This document shows, in pieces, positions 17,393 through 25,932 of a stretch of 35,728 bases of DNA (position 1 is the first letter of the stretch; every line of letters begins with the position of its first letter). Under the pieces are notes generated by a model. It saw only the letters and a list, made by a program, of their open reading frames with translations. It was not told the DNA's origin and searched no databases. The position numbers were made by a program, and so were the translations under genes. The stretch comes from Verrucomicrobium sp. (GTDB taxonomy: Bacteria; Verrucomicrobiota; Verrucomicrobiia; Limisphaerales; UBA9464), in the NCBI GenBank assembly GCA_021298285.1, contig JAJTFN010000022.1:1-35728 (forward strand). Reading direction: 5' to 3'.

Positions 17393-17986
17393 ATGGAATG
17401 CGGGAACACCGTCATGAATCCGCCGAGCAGTTCCAGCCAAGCCGATGAGCGGGTGGAGTGGGTCCGCGCGACGATGGAACGCCACGAGGCGGAGCTGTTG
17501 CGGTATGCCCTGTCTCTGGTCGGCGACCTGCCGAGTGCCGAGGACGTGGTGCAGGACGCCTTCTTCAAGCTCTGCAAGCAGGAGCCCGCCTCTCTCCGGG
17601 GCCATCTCGTGCCCTGGCTCTTCACCGTGGTGCGCAACCAGGCGCTCGACCGACATCGCCGCGAGAGTCGCTGGTCCCGGGCATCCGAGGCCGAGGCGGC
17701 CGGGATGCCGGGGGATTCCCCATCGCCCTCCGAGTCGGTCGAGGCCCGGGATGATGCGAGCCATCTGCGGACGATGCTGGCCACGCTGCCCCCGAACCAG
17801 CGCGAGGTGGTGCGGCTCAAGTTCCAGAACCAGATGAGCTACCGCGAGATCTCGCAGTTGACCCGCCTGACCGAGACCAACGTGGGCTTCCTCCTCCATA
17901 CCGCCATCAAGACCCTGCGCCGCCGCTTCGATCGACTCGACGCCCGGCCGGGATCCCCGACGGATCCGTCGACCCCACGCCCATGA
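17393..17986 (+). CDS. ECF-type RNA polymerase sigma factor
   Basis: A 197-residue sigma-70 family protein with only regions 2 and 4. Region 2 includes LRYALSLVGDLPSAEDVVQDAF; region 4 includes the helix-turn-helix from LPPNQREVVRLKF to the SYREISQL segment and ETNVGFLLHTAIKTLRRR. The linker between them is Ser/Pro/Glu-rich. It directs RNA polymerase to a specific promoter set in response to a signal. Its stop codon overlaps the start of the next gene (ATGA, 17983-17986), so the two are translationally coupled, the usual arrangement of an ECF sigma factor with its anti-sigma factor. ATG 17393 is used here; ATG 17414 is equally plausible and gives 190 residues. An autoregulated promoter would be expected but I could not identify it. 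Confidence 0.92.
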   Translation: MECGNTVMNPPSSSSQADERVEWVRATMERHEAELLRYALSLVGDLPSAEDVVQDAFFKLCKQEPASLRGHLVPWLFTVVRNQALDRHRRESRWSRASEAEAAGMPGDSPSPSESVEARDDASHLRTMLATLPPNQREVVRLKFQNQMSYREISQLTRLTETNVGFLLHTAIKTLRRRFDRLDARPGSPTDPSTPRP

Positions 17987-20631
17987 AGACGCCCCCCGAA
18001 TCCTCCCCGTCGGACTGGACCACCGACTCGCCCGAGTTCACGGCCTTCGCCCTGAAGGATGGCCCCTTCGATCCCTCGGTCCCCGGATGGGCCGAGCGTC
18101 GGGCCGAGGCCGAGCAGGTGGTCGCGAGGTCTGCGGCCTTGCGTTCCGAGATCGGCGAGATCCGCCGCGTGGCCGACGACGTCGAGACCGATCTCGCCCG
18201 CGAACCGATCCATCGCCTGAGCACCGACCGGCGGGAATCGGTCCTCGCCTATGCCCGCAATCCGGGGCGCGGACTTCCCCGTCGGTCCACCGACGACTCC
18301 CCGTCTGTCGGGGGGGGTGGCTGGCATCGGATCTGGTCGGCCGTGACGCGGCCAGCCATGGGCTTCAGCCTTGCGGCGGCCACCGCATTGAGCATCGCCC
18401 TGGCCCTCTGGAGCCCTTGGTCACGGCCGTCCCCCGAGGCGGCCGGCGAGGCCGTCGCCGACCGACGCCCCAAGGTCGCCAAGGCCGCCAAGAACACCCG
18501 GAACGCCCTGGCATCCGATGCCTCGACCCGGGTCGAACCGGGCCCGATGTCCGGGACCGCCGAGGCGGTGGCGGCTTCCGCGCCGCCGGACGGTGCAGGT
18601 GTGTTCGACCAGGGTGGCGACACCGCGCGGCTCGGGTCGACAGATCCCGTCAGCGATCGGCCCGATGCCGCGGCGGACGTCCCGGTCCCGGCGACCGGCC
18701 TGGCATCGGGTTCCGCGGAGGATTCCCCCCGCGGGGACCTCGTCCGGGGCGAGTCCCAACTCCGATGGCAGCGCCAAGGGCCCGTTCCGTCGTCCGGGAT
18801 GGGCTCGGCGACGGCAAAAACCCCGGCGCCGCCCTCTGCCTCCCGGGCCGCTCCCGTCGCGAGGGCCGAAGGCCGGTTGGCGTCGTCGTCCTCCGGGGAG
18901 GAGCGGGCGCCATCCGGGGCGGAGGCGGCTTCCCGACCAGTTCCCGGATCTCCGGGATCCGCACCCCGGCCGGGTGCCTCCGGCCGGTCCGACCCGATGA
19001 CCGAGGCTCCGTCCGTGGCCGCCAAGGAGGTCACGCCGGGTCGCCCCCCGGGATCGGCCGATCCCGTGCCCCGGCGTGCGGCCCGGACGACCCGGGAGCT
19101 GCCGTTCCAGTCGGCGGCCGTCCAACCGCGCTCGACCTTTCCCTTGAAGCCGGGGGATGCCAGCTATCCGGACGTCCGAAGGGCCCTCGAGGCCGGACAT
19201 CTGCCGGACCCGGACTCGGTGCGTTTCGACGAGTTGCTCAACCACTTCGCCTACGAGCATCCGATCCCCGCCGGGACGGAGGCCCTCTCGGCGAAGGTTG
19301 AGGTCGCCGACTCGCCGTGGAACCAGGACCACCGGTTGGTCAAGATCGGCCTCAAGGCCCGGTCCTCGGACCCGGCGTCCCGACCGCCGGCCAATCTGGT
19401 GGTCCTGGTCGGCCTGCGTCCCGGGTCCCTCGCTCGCCTGGCGTGGGCCCAGCGCAGCCTCCATGCCCTGGTCGAATCCCTCGATGCCCGCGATTCCCTG
19501 GCACTGCTCCTCGACGGTCCGCAGGGCCGCCTCGTCCTGTCCCCGACCTCCGGCCGTGAGCGCAACGCGCTCTCCCGGGCCGTGGCCACGCTCCGGGCGG
19601 AGGGCGCCCCGCAGGGCCTCGACGGCCTCCGTCGGGCCTACGCCCTGGCCTCCCAGCGTCGGATTCCCGGCGGCGTGAACCGCGTGGTGTGGATCCTCGA
19701 CGGCGAATTCACCGCCGAGGCAGGCACGCGCGGGGCCCTGACGGACCTGATCCGGGAGCAGACCGAATGGGGGGTGTTGCTCACCGTCCTCGGCCTCGGC
19801 GCCGATGGCCTGCCCGCGTCGGGTGACCGGCGGTGGATGCCGACGCCGGCCGGCGGGACCTACGCGCCTGCGGCCGGTCCGGCGGAGACCCGCGATCTGT
19901 TGCACCGGGAACTCCAGCCCCTGTCCCGCCCGGCGGCCGAGGACGTCACCGTGGATGTCCGTTTCAATCCGGACCGCGTCGACCGCTGGCGGTTGCTCGG
20001 ACAGGAGGCCGTCGAGCCCGCCACCCGTGCAGTTCCGAGGGGAACCGGCGACGATCGCAGCGGTGTCCGGCTCGAACCCGGGGAATCGGTCACCGCCCTG
20101 TACGAGATTGTGCCCACACGGCCCGCGGTCCCGGGCCCTGCGGCGACTGTGGTCCCTTCCGGCACCGCCCCGTCCGACGGCCGTGCGCGACCGGACGAGT
20201 TGCTCAGCCTCGAGGTCGGGTATCGTCCACCCGTCGGTGGCGCGGTTGCCGATCCCCGTGCGGGTGTCCCGGGGGCTTCCCGGGCCGCGGAGGTCGGTCG
20301 GACTCCGGCGTCCCCCGCCCGTTCCCTGAGGGTGGGTGTGCCCGACGCCCCCCGTCCTGTCGATGCGGCCACCGCCGACTACAAGTTCGCCGCGGCGGTT
20401 GTCGGCTACGGCCTGCTGCTGCGCGATTCGCCCCACAAGGGCGACCTGACCTGGGACAAGGTCTTGATCCTTGCGGAGGAGGGACAGGGTCCTGATCGGG
20501 AAGGGTACCGGCAGGAGTTCCTGCAGTTGGTGCGACGCGCCCGGGCCCTGCAGGGTGGCGGTTCGGGGGGGGCGTCCGGGGGAGGGCAGGGACCGGCGGC
20601 TGCGGATCCTGCGGTCAGGCCCCGGCCTTGA
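17983..20631 (+). CDS. Anti-sigma-like domain, membrane helix and YfbK-type VWA domain with degenerate metal site
   Basis: An 882-residue protein coupled to the ECF sigma gene. About 1-95 is a charged helical segment (EFTAFALKDG, RSEIGEIRRVADDVE) resembling anti-sigma N-termini, without a zinc motif. A membrane helix lies at about 125-143 (GFSLAAATALSIALALW), then a low-complexity Pro/Ala/Ser/Arg linker to about 385. The rest matches YfbK: the von Willebrand N-terminal region (SYPDVRRALEAGHLP), a VWA domain from 471, and the C-terminal DUF3520-like part (YKFAAAVVGYGLLLRDSPHKGD). YfbK reads NLVFLIDVSGSM at the metal site; here it is NLVVLVGLRPGS, so DxSxS is lost. I infer an anti-sigma factor with an extracytoplasmic sensor. 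Its 3' end overlaps the convergent TPR gene by 17 bases. Confidence 0.85.
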   Translation: MKTPPESSPSDWTTDSPEFTAFALKDGPFDPSVPGWAERRAEAEQVVARSAALRSEIGEIRRVADDVETDLAREPIHRLSTDRRESVLAYARNPGRGLPRRSTDDSPSVGGGGWHRIWSAVTRPAMGFSLAAATALSIALALWSPWSRPSPEAAGEAVADRRPKVAKAAKNTRNALASDASTRVEPGPMSGTAEAVAASAPPDGAGVFDQGGDTARLGSTDPVSDRPDAAADVPVPATGLASGSAEDSPRGDLVRGESQLRWQRQGPVPSSGMGSATAKTPAPPSASRAAPVARAEGRLASSSSGEERAPSGAEAASRPVPGSPGSAPRPGASGRSDPMTEAPSVAAKEVTPGRPPGSADPVPRRAARTTRELPFQSAAVQPRSTFPLKPGDASYPDVRRALEAGHLPDPDSVRFDELLNHFAYEHPIPAGTEALSAKVEVADSPWNQDHRLVKIGLKARSSDPASRPPANLVVLVGLRPGSLARLAWAQRSLHALVESLDARDSLALLLDGPQGRLVLSPTSGRERNALSRAVATLRAEGAPQGLDGLRRAYALASQRRIPGGVNRVVWILDGEFTAEAGTRGALTDLIREQTEWGVLLTVLGLGADGLPASGDRRWMPTPAGGTYAPAAGPAETRDLLHRELQPLSRPAAEDVTVDVRFNPDRVDRWRLLGQEAVEPATRAVPRGTGDDRSGVRLEPGESVTALYEIVPTRPAVPGPAATVVPSGTAPSDGRARPDELLSLEVGYRPPVGGAVADPRAGVPGASRAAEVGRTPASPARSLRVGVPDAPRPVDAATADYKFAAAVVGYGLLLRDSPHKGDLTWDKVLILAEEGQGPDREGYRQEFLQLVRRARALQGGGSGGASGGGQGPAAADPAVRPRP
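18310..18317 (+). repeat. Eight-G homopolymer tract in the VWA gene
   Basis: A run of eight G encodes the Gly residues at about 110-113, just before the membrane helix. It is a potential slippage site; a one-base change would truncate the protein before the membrane segment. Confidence 0.9.
20565..20591 (+). repeat. G-rich tract, possible G-quadruplex
   Basis: Four G runs of 8, 5, 3 and 3 bases separated by 5, 1 and 2 bases lie near the end of the VWA gene and encode a Gly/Ser tail. The pattern meets the usual quadruplex rule; folding is not shown. Confidence 0.5.
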
Positions 20632-21022
20632 GGCTGCGCACCCGCTCCCTCACCTTGCCGAAGGCGGGATCCTTGCGGGCGGCGGCGAGGTCCGGATCCT
20701 TGAGCATCCAGTCGATGTCCCGATAGCCGGCCTCGAGTGCCCGGAGCAGTTCGTCGATCGCCGGCTCAAGCTCGCCGGCCAGGCTCAGGCTGCAGGCGAG
20801 GTTGAAGAGCACCTCCGGGTCCCCGGGGCGGAGCGTCTTGAGCTGGTGGTCGACCCTCAGGCCGTCGGTGATCCGGCCCCGGCGGGTGTAGTCGTCGGCC
20901 AGGAGCTGCAGCGCCTCGAAGTAGCCGGGGTCCTTCGACACCAGCCCCTCGAGGAAGCCGATCTCGATGTCCAGATCGCGGGTCTCCCGCTTCCCCAACT
21001 TGGTCTTTTTGGCCTTCGGCAT
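20615..21022 (-). CDS. Tetratricopeptide-repeat protein
   Basis: A 135-residue protein. A basic N-terminus (MPKAKKTKLGKRE) is followed by helix pairs of TPR character: FLEGLVSKDPGYFEALQLLADDY, then LGDP.VLFNLACSLSLAGELEPAIDELLRALE, ending with the form IDWMLKDPDL...DPAFGKVRERV that is common in verrucomicrobial TPR proteins. It is probably cytoplasmic and serves in protein-protein contact; the partner is unknown. ATG 21022 is used because the frame upstream to 21103 has no TPR character. Its last 17 bases overlap the 3' end of the VWA gene on the opposite strand. It is divergent from the NUDIX gene, with 149 bases between starts. Confidence 0.85.
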   Translation of the reverse strand: MPKAKKTKLGKRETRDLDIEIGFLEGLVSKDPGYFEALQLLADDYTRRGRITDGLRVDHQLKTLRPGDPEVLFNLACSLSLAGELEPAIDELLRALEAGYRDIDWMLKDPDLAAARKDPAFGKVRERVRSLKAGA

Positions 21023-21171
21023 CCGGGGACCAATCTCGAAAGGCCCGACCGTCCCGTCAAGCGATGGTCGTGATGGTGTGCCGGACCGCGGTTCCCGGCC
21101 CACCCCGGAGGTCGGACGTCCGCTTGGGGGGTTGCGCGCCCCCGGCCCGCCGGGCCAGCCTTGGCCGCATC

Positions 21172-21702
21172 ATGTCCGAGGAATGGTTCGACGTGGTCGA
21201 TGAGCAGGACCGGGTCATCGGCAGGGCCCCGCGCAGCGAGGTGCATCGGCTCAAGCTGCGGCACCGGGCCGTGCACATCCTCGTGTACAACCGTCGCGGG
21301 GAGCTGTTCCTCCAGCAGCGTGCCCTCTGGAAGGATGATTTTCCCGGGGTGTGGGATTCGTCGTCGGCCGGTCATGTCACCGCCGGCGACGGCATGGACG
21401 AGACGGCCCTGCGGGAGGTCGCCGAGGAACTCGGGGTCGAGCTGGCCGAGGCGCCGCGCCGGATCTTCGACCTGCCGGCGACCGCGGACACGGGATGGGA
21501 GTTCTGCGCCGTGTACCGCGCCTGGCATGAGGGGCCCTTCGTGCTGCAGCCCTCGGAGATCCGCGGGGGGGGCTGGTTCACCCCCGAGGCCGTCGACGAG
21601 TGGGTCGCCCGGCGTCCCCAGGATTTCGCCAGCGCCTTCCGGGTGATCTGGAGCCGCCTGGGAGGCAACGGTTCGGTGCCACCGGCGGGGGCGCCCCAAT
21701 AG
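21172..21702 (+). CDS. NUDIX hydrolase, isopentenyl-diphosphate isomerase-like subgroup
   Basis: A 176-residue NUDIX protein. It starts MSEEWFDVVDEQDRVIG, as in the YfcD/IDI-like group. The NUDIX box runs from G67 to V89: GHVTAG, then REVAEELGV at 81-89. The first glutamate of the canonical box is D73, a conservative change; the metal-binding REVAEE core is intact. The family hydrolyses nucleoside diphosphates linked to another group, while true IDI isomerases interconvert isopentenyl and dimethylallyl diphosphate; I cannot tell which applies. It is cytoplasmic. ATG 21172 gives the conserved family N-terminus. An eight-G run at 21565-21572 lies inside the gene. It is followed after 91 bases by the spermidine synthase-like gene on the same strand. 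Confidence 0.88.
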   Translation: MSEEWFDVVDEQDRVIGRAPRSEVHRLKLRHRAVHILVYNRRGELFLQQRALWKDDFPGVWDSSSAGHVTAGDGMDETALREVAEELGVELAEAPRRIFDLPATADTGWEFCAVYRAWHEGPFVLQPSEIRGGGWFTPEAVDEWVARRPQDFASAFRVIWSRLGGNGSVPPAGAPQ

Positions 21703-21793
21703 GCGTCCTCGGGAGGCGTCGTGCCGCCACCGGGTCCAAAGGTTCTCCGGGCTGGGTTTTTCGACCGATCCAGTCCAGGGTCCGCCCAACACC

Positions 21794-24700
21794 ATGAAGT
21801 CGAACTCCCCCGGGGTCTTCTGGACCATCTTGGCCTCCTTCTTCGTCTCCGGTCTGGCCGGGCTGCTCTACCAGGTCGTCTGGACGCGCTACCTGGCGCT
21901 CTTCCTCGGCAGCACCAGCTACGCCGTGGTGGCCGTGCTCGTGGCGTTCATGGGCGGGCTGGCCGCAGGCAACGCCCTGCTGGGGACCCGGGCCGACTCG
22001 TTGCGCCGGCCGCTGTTCTTCTACGCCTGCCTCGAGGCCGGCATCGGCCTCTTCGCCGTGGCCTTCCCGTCCTATTTCGAGGCCGTCCGGCAGGCGTTCC
22101 TGGCGACGGTGCGCTCGGCGCACCCCGAGGGTTCGGCACGCCTGGCCCTGCAGTTCGGGTTCGCCGTCCTGACGATCCTCCTGCCCACCGTGCTCATGGG
22201 CGCGACCCTGCCGGTGCTGACCAAGTACGTCACCCGCTCGCTCTCGGAGCTGAGGGGCCGCGTCGCGGCCCTGTACTCGATCAACAGCGCCGGCGCGGTG
22301 GCCGGCATCATCCTGGCCGACTGGTGGTGGATTCCCGCCCTCGGCCTCGAGGCGGTGGTTCAGCTCGGTGCCGTGCTGAGCCTGGGCATCGCGCTGGTGG
22401 CCTATGTGCTGAGCTCCCGCAGTGGGGAGGGACTCGACGCCGCGCCGGCGCCGGTCGCCCGCGCCGAGACCGACGAGTCGTTCACGCCGCTTGAGTGCCG
22501 GGTGGCCCTGGTCGCCGCCGGGCTGTCGGGCTTCGTGGCCATGCTCTACGAAGTGGCCTGGACCCGCCTCCTGGCGCTGGCCCTCGGCTCCAGCACCCAC
22601 GCCTATTCGCTGATGTTGGCCACCTTCATCAGCGGCATCGCCGTGGGCAGCGCCCTGGTCTCGGCCCTGCGTCGGCGGGTCGACACCCTGGTGGCCTTCG
22701 CCGTCTCCGAGTGGGCCCTGGCCGGCACGCTGCTGGTGTCGATCTTCTTCTATGACCTCATCCCCTACGCCTTCGCCCACCTGGCCGATGTCATTGCCCG
22801 GCGGCCCGCGGCCTACCCGGTGTATGAGCTGGCCCAGACCCTCGTGTGCTTCGGGGTGCTGTTCATCCCCGCGGTCTGCCTCGGCATGACCCTGCCGCTG
22901 GCCAGCCGGGTGGCCACGGCCGATTTCCGCCGCACCGGCGGGTCGGTCGGACGGGTCTTCGCCGTGAACACCCTCGGGACCGTGCTTGGGGCGGTCCTCA
23001 CCGGGCTGGTCTTCCTGCCGGTGCTGGGGCTTGCCACCACGCTGGCGCTGGGCATCGGCATCAACGGGTTGATCGGGTGGGTCACCCTCGCCTCCCGCCG
23101 GGGCGCGGTCGCCAAGGCGGCGATCCAGGGGTTGGTCGCCACGGTGCTGCTCGTCGGGCTGGTTTCGGTCACCCTCGCCGACCGCTGGTCCCGCGCCTTC
23201 GTGCTGGGCCTGTGGCGCGATGCCAAGCCGCCGGCCAGCATCGAGGAGTTCCGCCGTCGGGGGGAGATCTACGAACTGGCCTACCATCGTGATGGGGCCG
23301 GCTCGACCGTGGCGGTGCTGGCGGTCACCAACCTGGCCGGCCAGCGCAACATCAGCCTCAAGGTGAACGGCAAGGCTGATGCCAGTTCGGGTGAGGACAT
23401 GAGCACCCAGATCCTCGCCGGCCAGCTGCCCATGCTGCTCAAGCCCTCGGCCGAGACGGTGCTGGTGGTCGGCGCGGGCAGCGGCGTGACCGTGGGCTCG
23501 GTGCTGCAGCACGGCACGGTGAAGTCCGTGGACCTGGTGGAGATCTCGCCCGAGGTGGTGGAGGTGGCCCGCGACCACTTCGCCCCCTTCAACCACGACG
23601 GTCTCCGCAACCCCAGGTGCCGCACCCACATCGAGGACGCCAAGACCTTCCTCCAGACCACGTCCGAGACCTTCGACGTGATCATCACCGAGCCGTCCAA
23701 CCCGTGGATGGCCGGCGTCGCCGCCGTCTTCAGCCGGGAGTACTATCAGGATTGCCTGTCCCGCCTGCGGGACGGGGGGCTCTGCGCCCAGTGGGTCCAG
23801 ACCTACGAGACCGACGACGAGACCTTCGCCACCGTGGTGGCCACCTTCGGCTCGGTGTTCCCGCACCTGAGCCTCTGGCAGACCTCGACCAGCGACCTGC
23901 TGCTCATCGGGGCCGCCCGCCCGTTCCGGGCGGACCTCGACGCCCTGGCCCGCCGCCTGGCCGAGCCCGCCGTCGCCGCCGACCTGCGCCGCATCGAGAT
24001 CACCCGGCCGGTCAACGTGCTGTCCTTGCAGATGGTGGCCTTCGACGACGCGTTCTTCCTCGCGCCCGACGGCACCCCGGTCCACAGCGACTTCCACCCG
24101 GTGCTGGAGTACCGGGCGCAGCGTGCCTTCTTCATCCGCGGCATGGCCGGGCTCCCCTACCGGCTGAACGAGATCAAGCGGCCCCGCCCCCGCACGCTGC
24201 TGGGCGAGCACCTGGCCGGACATCCGCTGGATGCCGCGGATTGCCGGGCCCTTTCCCGCCAGTTCGCGCGGTTCGGCGTCCCGCAGCTCCCGGTGTTCCG
24301 GTCCATCCTGAGGCGGTGGCAGGAGCTGGAACCGCGTGACCCGACCGTGATCCGGCTCCTGTCCACCTACGCGGTCCAGAACCCGGCCCCGGACGGCGAG
24401 GTGACCACGCTGGTGGCGCATCCGGCCTTCTCCGACGAGGAGCAGTTGCGCAACCTGGACCTGACGAGGCAGCTGGCCGACCTGCTCCTGCTGCGGCACC
24501 GCACGCAGCGTTCGGCCTTCCACCTCCCCGATTCGGTCCGACTCGAGGTGTTCCTCGGCGCGCTGTCCAACCTCGACCCGCAGCGCCAGCGGGTGCACCG
24601 CATGCGCCTGGCCGAGGTGAGCTGGGATCGCGGCAACGACGCCCGTGCCCGGAAGCTCTTCGAGGAGGCCCTCGACCCCGACGAGGCCCGATTCGGCCCC

Positions 24701-24916
24701 CTGGACTTCTCCGCCGACCCGACCTGTCCGGAGGGCATGATGGCGCGCCTGATCGACGCCGACCTGCGGGCCGGCGACCTGAAGGCCGCCCTGGAGAAGG
24801 TCCTCCGCTTCGGGCGGCTCGGGTATGTCCATCCCGATCGCATGGGAGGCGAGGATTCCCTCCAGATGCTCGCCCGCCGCGTGATCGTGACCAGCCAGGC
24901 CTCGCTCCGGAAGTGA
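21794..24916 (+). CDS. Large multi-pass membrane protein with spermidine synthase-like domain
   Basis: A 1040-residue protein. The first 470 or so residues are multi-pass membrane sequence containing an internal duplication: GLLYQVVWTRYLALFLGS near 24 and MLYEVAWTRLLALALGSS near 250 are clearly related. A Rossmann methyltransferase-type domain follows, with VVGAGSG around 558-564 and a catalytic-region EPSNPW at 633-638, where classical spermidine synthase has an Asp-containing motif. The last 250 residues are helical with TPR-like character. Such fused MFS/spermidine synthase proteins are common in deltaproteobacteria, planctomycetes and verrucomicrobia; aminopropyl transfer at the membrane has not been shown for them in general. 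ATG 21794 lies 91 bases after the NUDIX gene. It is followed after 108 bases by the liv genes. Confidence 0.88.
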   Translation: MKSNSPGVFWTILASFFVSGLAGLLYQVVWTRYLALFLGSTSYAVVAVLVAFMGGLAAGNALLGTRADSLRRPLFFYACLEAGIGLFAVAFPSYFEAVRQAFLATVRSAHPEGSARLALQFGFAVLTILLPTVLMGATLPVLTKYVTRSLSELRGRVAALYSINSAGAVAGIILADWWWIPALGLEAVVQLGAVLSLGIALVAYVLSSRSGEGLDAAPAPVARAETDESFTPLECRVALVAAGLSGFVAMLYEVAWTRLLALALGSSTHAYSLMLATFISGIAVGSALVSALRRRVDTLVAFAVSEWALAGTLLVSIFFYDLIPYAFAHLADVIARRPAAYPVYELAQTLVCFGVLFIPAVCLGMTLPLASRVATADFRRTGGSVGRVFAVNTLGTVLGAVLTGLVFLPVLGLATTLALGIGINGLIGWVTLASRRGAVAKAAIQGLVATVLLVGLVSVTLADRWSRAFVLGLWRDAKPPASIEEFRRRGEIYELAYHRDGAGSTVAVLAVTNLAGQRNISLKVNGKADASSGEDMSTQILAGQLPMLLKPSAETVLVVGAGSGVTVGSVLQHGTVKSVDLVEISPEVVEVARDHFAPFNHDGLRNPRCRTHIEDAKTFLQTTSETFDVIITEPSNPWMAGVAAVFSREYYQDCLSRLRDGGLCAQWVQTYETDDETFATVVATFGSVFPHLSLWQTSTSDLLLIGAARPFRADLDALARRLAEPAVAADLRRIEITRPVNVLSLQMVAFDDAFFLAPDGTPVHSDFHPVLEYRAQRAFFIRGMAGLPYRLNEIKRPRPRTLLGEHLAGHPLDAADCRALSRQFARFGVPQLPVFRSILRRWQELEPRDPTVIRLLSTYAVQNPAPDGEVTTLVAHPAFSDEEQLRNLDLTRQLADLLLLRHRTQRSAFHLPDSVRLEVFLGALSNLDPQRQRVHRMRLAEVSWDRGNDARARKLFEEALDPDEARFGPLDFSADPTCPEGMMARLIDADLRAGDLKAALEKVLRFGRLGYVHPDRMGGEDSLQMLARRVIVTSQASLRK

Positions 24917-25024
24917 GCCCGTGCCGTGGTGGGTGCGGCCACCTGGCCGAGGCCCACGCTCGACATCGGATGCGTCTGCGGTTTTCTTGGGGGCCTGTCC
25001 GCGCGGGCCGGGGCGCGGAACCGG

Positions 25025-25930
25025 ATGACCGAGTTCCTGCAACAACTGCTCAACGGAGTGCTCCTGGGGGCCATCTACGCCCTCATCGCGCTGGGGTACA
25101 CCATGGTCTACGGGGTCTTGCGCTTCATCAATTTCGCCCACAGCGACGTCTTCATGCTCGGGGCCTTCGCGGCCTGGGTGTCGGTCGAGAAGCTCGGCCT
25201 GCCCACCCGGTCCGTCCCCGGCGGCCTCGCGGCGCTGCTGGCGGCCATGTCCGTCTGCGCCGTCCTCGGGGTCGTCATCGAGCGCCTGGCCTACCGGCCG
25301 CTGCGCCAGCGCTCGACCCTCACCGTGCTGATCACCGCCATCGGCGTGTCGCTGCTCATCCAGAACGTGGCCCAGAGCCCGAGGCTCGGGTTCGGACCCA
25401 ACCCCCGGGCCTTCCCGGAGCTGTTCCCCTCCAGCCAGCTCCATGTCGGCGGCCTGACGGTGTCCACCCACCAGCTGGTGGTGCTGGCCGTGGCGCTGGT
25501 CCTCCTGGCCGTGCTCTACTGGATCGTCCACCGCACGCGCATCGGCACCGCCATGCGTGCGCTTTCGTTCAACGCGACCGCCGCCTCGCTGGTGGGGATC
25601 GACAACGACCGCGTCATCTCCTTCACCTTCGGCCTGGGCTCGGCGCTGGCCGGGGCGGGTGGGGTGCTCTACGCGATGAACTACCCCAGCATCGATCCTC
25701 TCATGGGAACCCTGCCCGGCCTCAAGGCCTTCGTCGCCGCGGTGTTGGGCGGGATCGGCAACCTGCCGGGCGCGGCGCTCGGGGGGCTCGTCATCGGGCT
25801 GGTCGAGACCTTCGTCTCGGGCACCCGGCTGTCGACCTTCCGCGACGCCATCGCCTTCGGCATCCTCATCGCCATCCTGCTGTTCCGTCCGGCGGGCCTG
25901 CTGGGCAGGCCCAGGGTGGAGAAGGTCTGA
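25025..25930 (+). CDS. livH: Branched-chain amino acid-type ABC transporter permease LivH
   Basis: A 301-residue inner-membrane permease with about eight hydrophobic segments. The family start is recognisable: LLNGVLLGAIYALIALGYTMVYGVLRFINFAH. Further conserved parts are ERLAYRPLR and the C-terminal LPGLKAFVAAVLGGIGNLPGAALGG. With LivM it forms the membrane pore of an importer for branched-chain amino acids or related solutes; the closely related UrtB imports urea. The stop is two bases before livM. ATG 25025 matches the family N-terminus; the frame upstream to 24926 is not conserved. No substrate-binding protein gene lies in the window. The 108-base upstream gap shows no convincing promoter. 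Confidence 0.93.
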   Translation: MTEFLQQLLNGVLLGAIYALIALGYTMVYGVLRFINFAHSDVFMLGAFAAWVSVEKLGLPTRSVPGGLAALLAAMSVCAVLGVVIERLAYRPLRQRSTLTVLITAIGVSLLIQNVAQSPRLGFGPNPRAFPELFPSSQLHVGGLTVSTHQLVVLAVALVLLAVLYWIVHRTRIGTAMRALSFNATAASLVGIDNDRVISFTFGLGSALAGAGGVLYAMNYPSIDPLMGTLPGLKAFVAAVLGGIGNLPGAALGGLVIGLVETFVSGTRLSTFRDAIAFGILIAILLFRPAGLLGRPRVEKV

Positions 25931-25932
25931 CC

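Noticed and set aside
21578-25531. A 1317-codon open frame on the minus strand over the spermidine synthase-like and livH genes
   Set aside because: It lies antisense to well-supported genes; its His/Gly/Gln/Glu-rich translation has no fold or family character. Long antisense frames are expected in GC-rich DNA.
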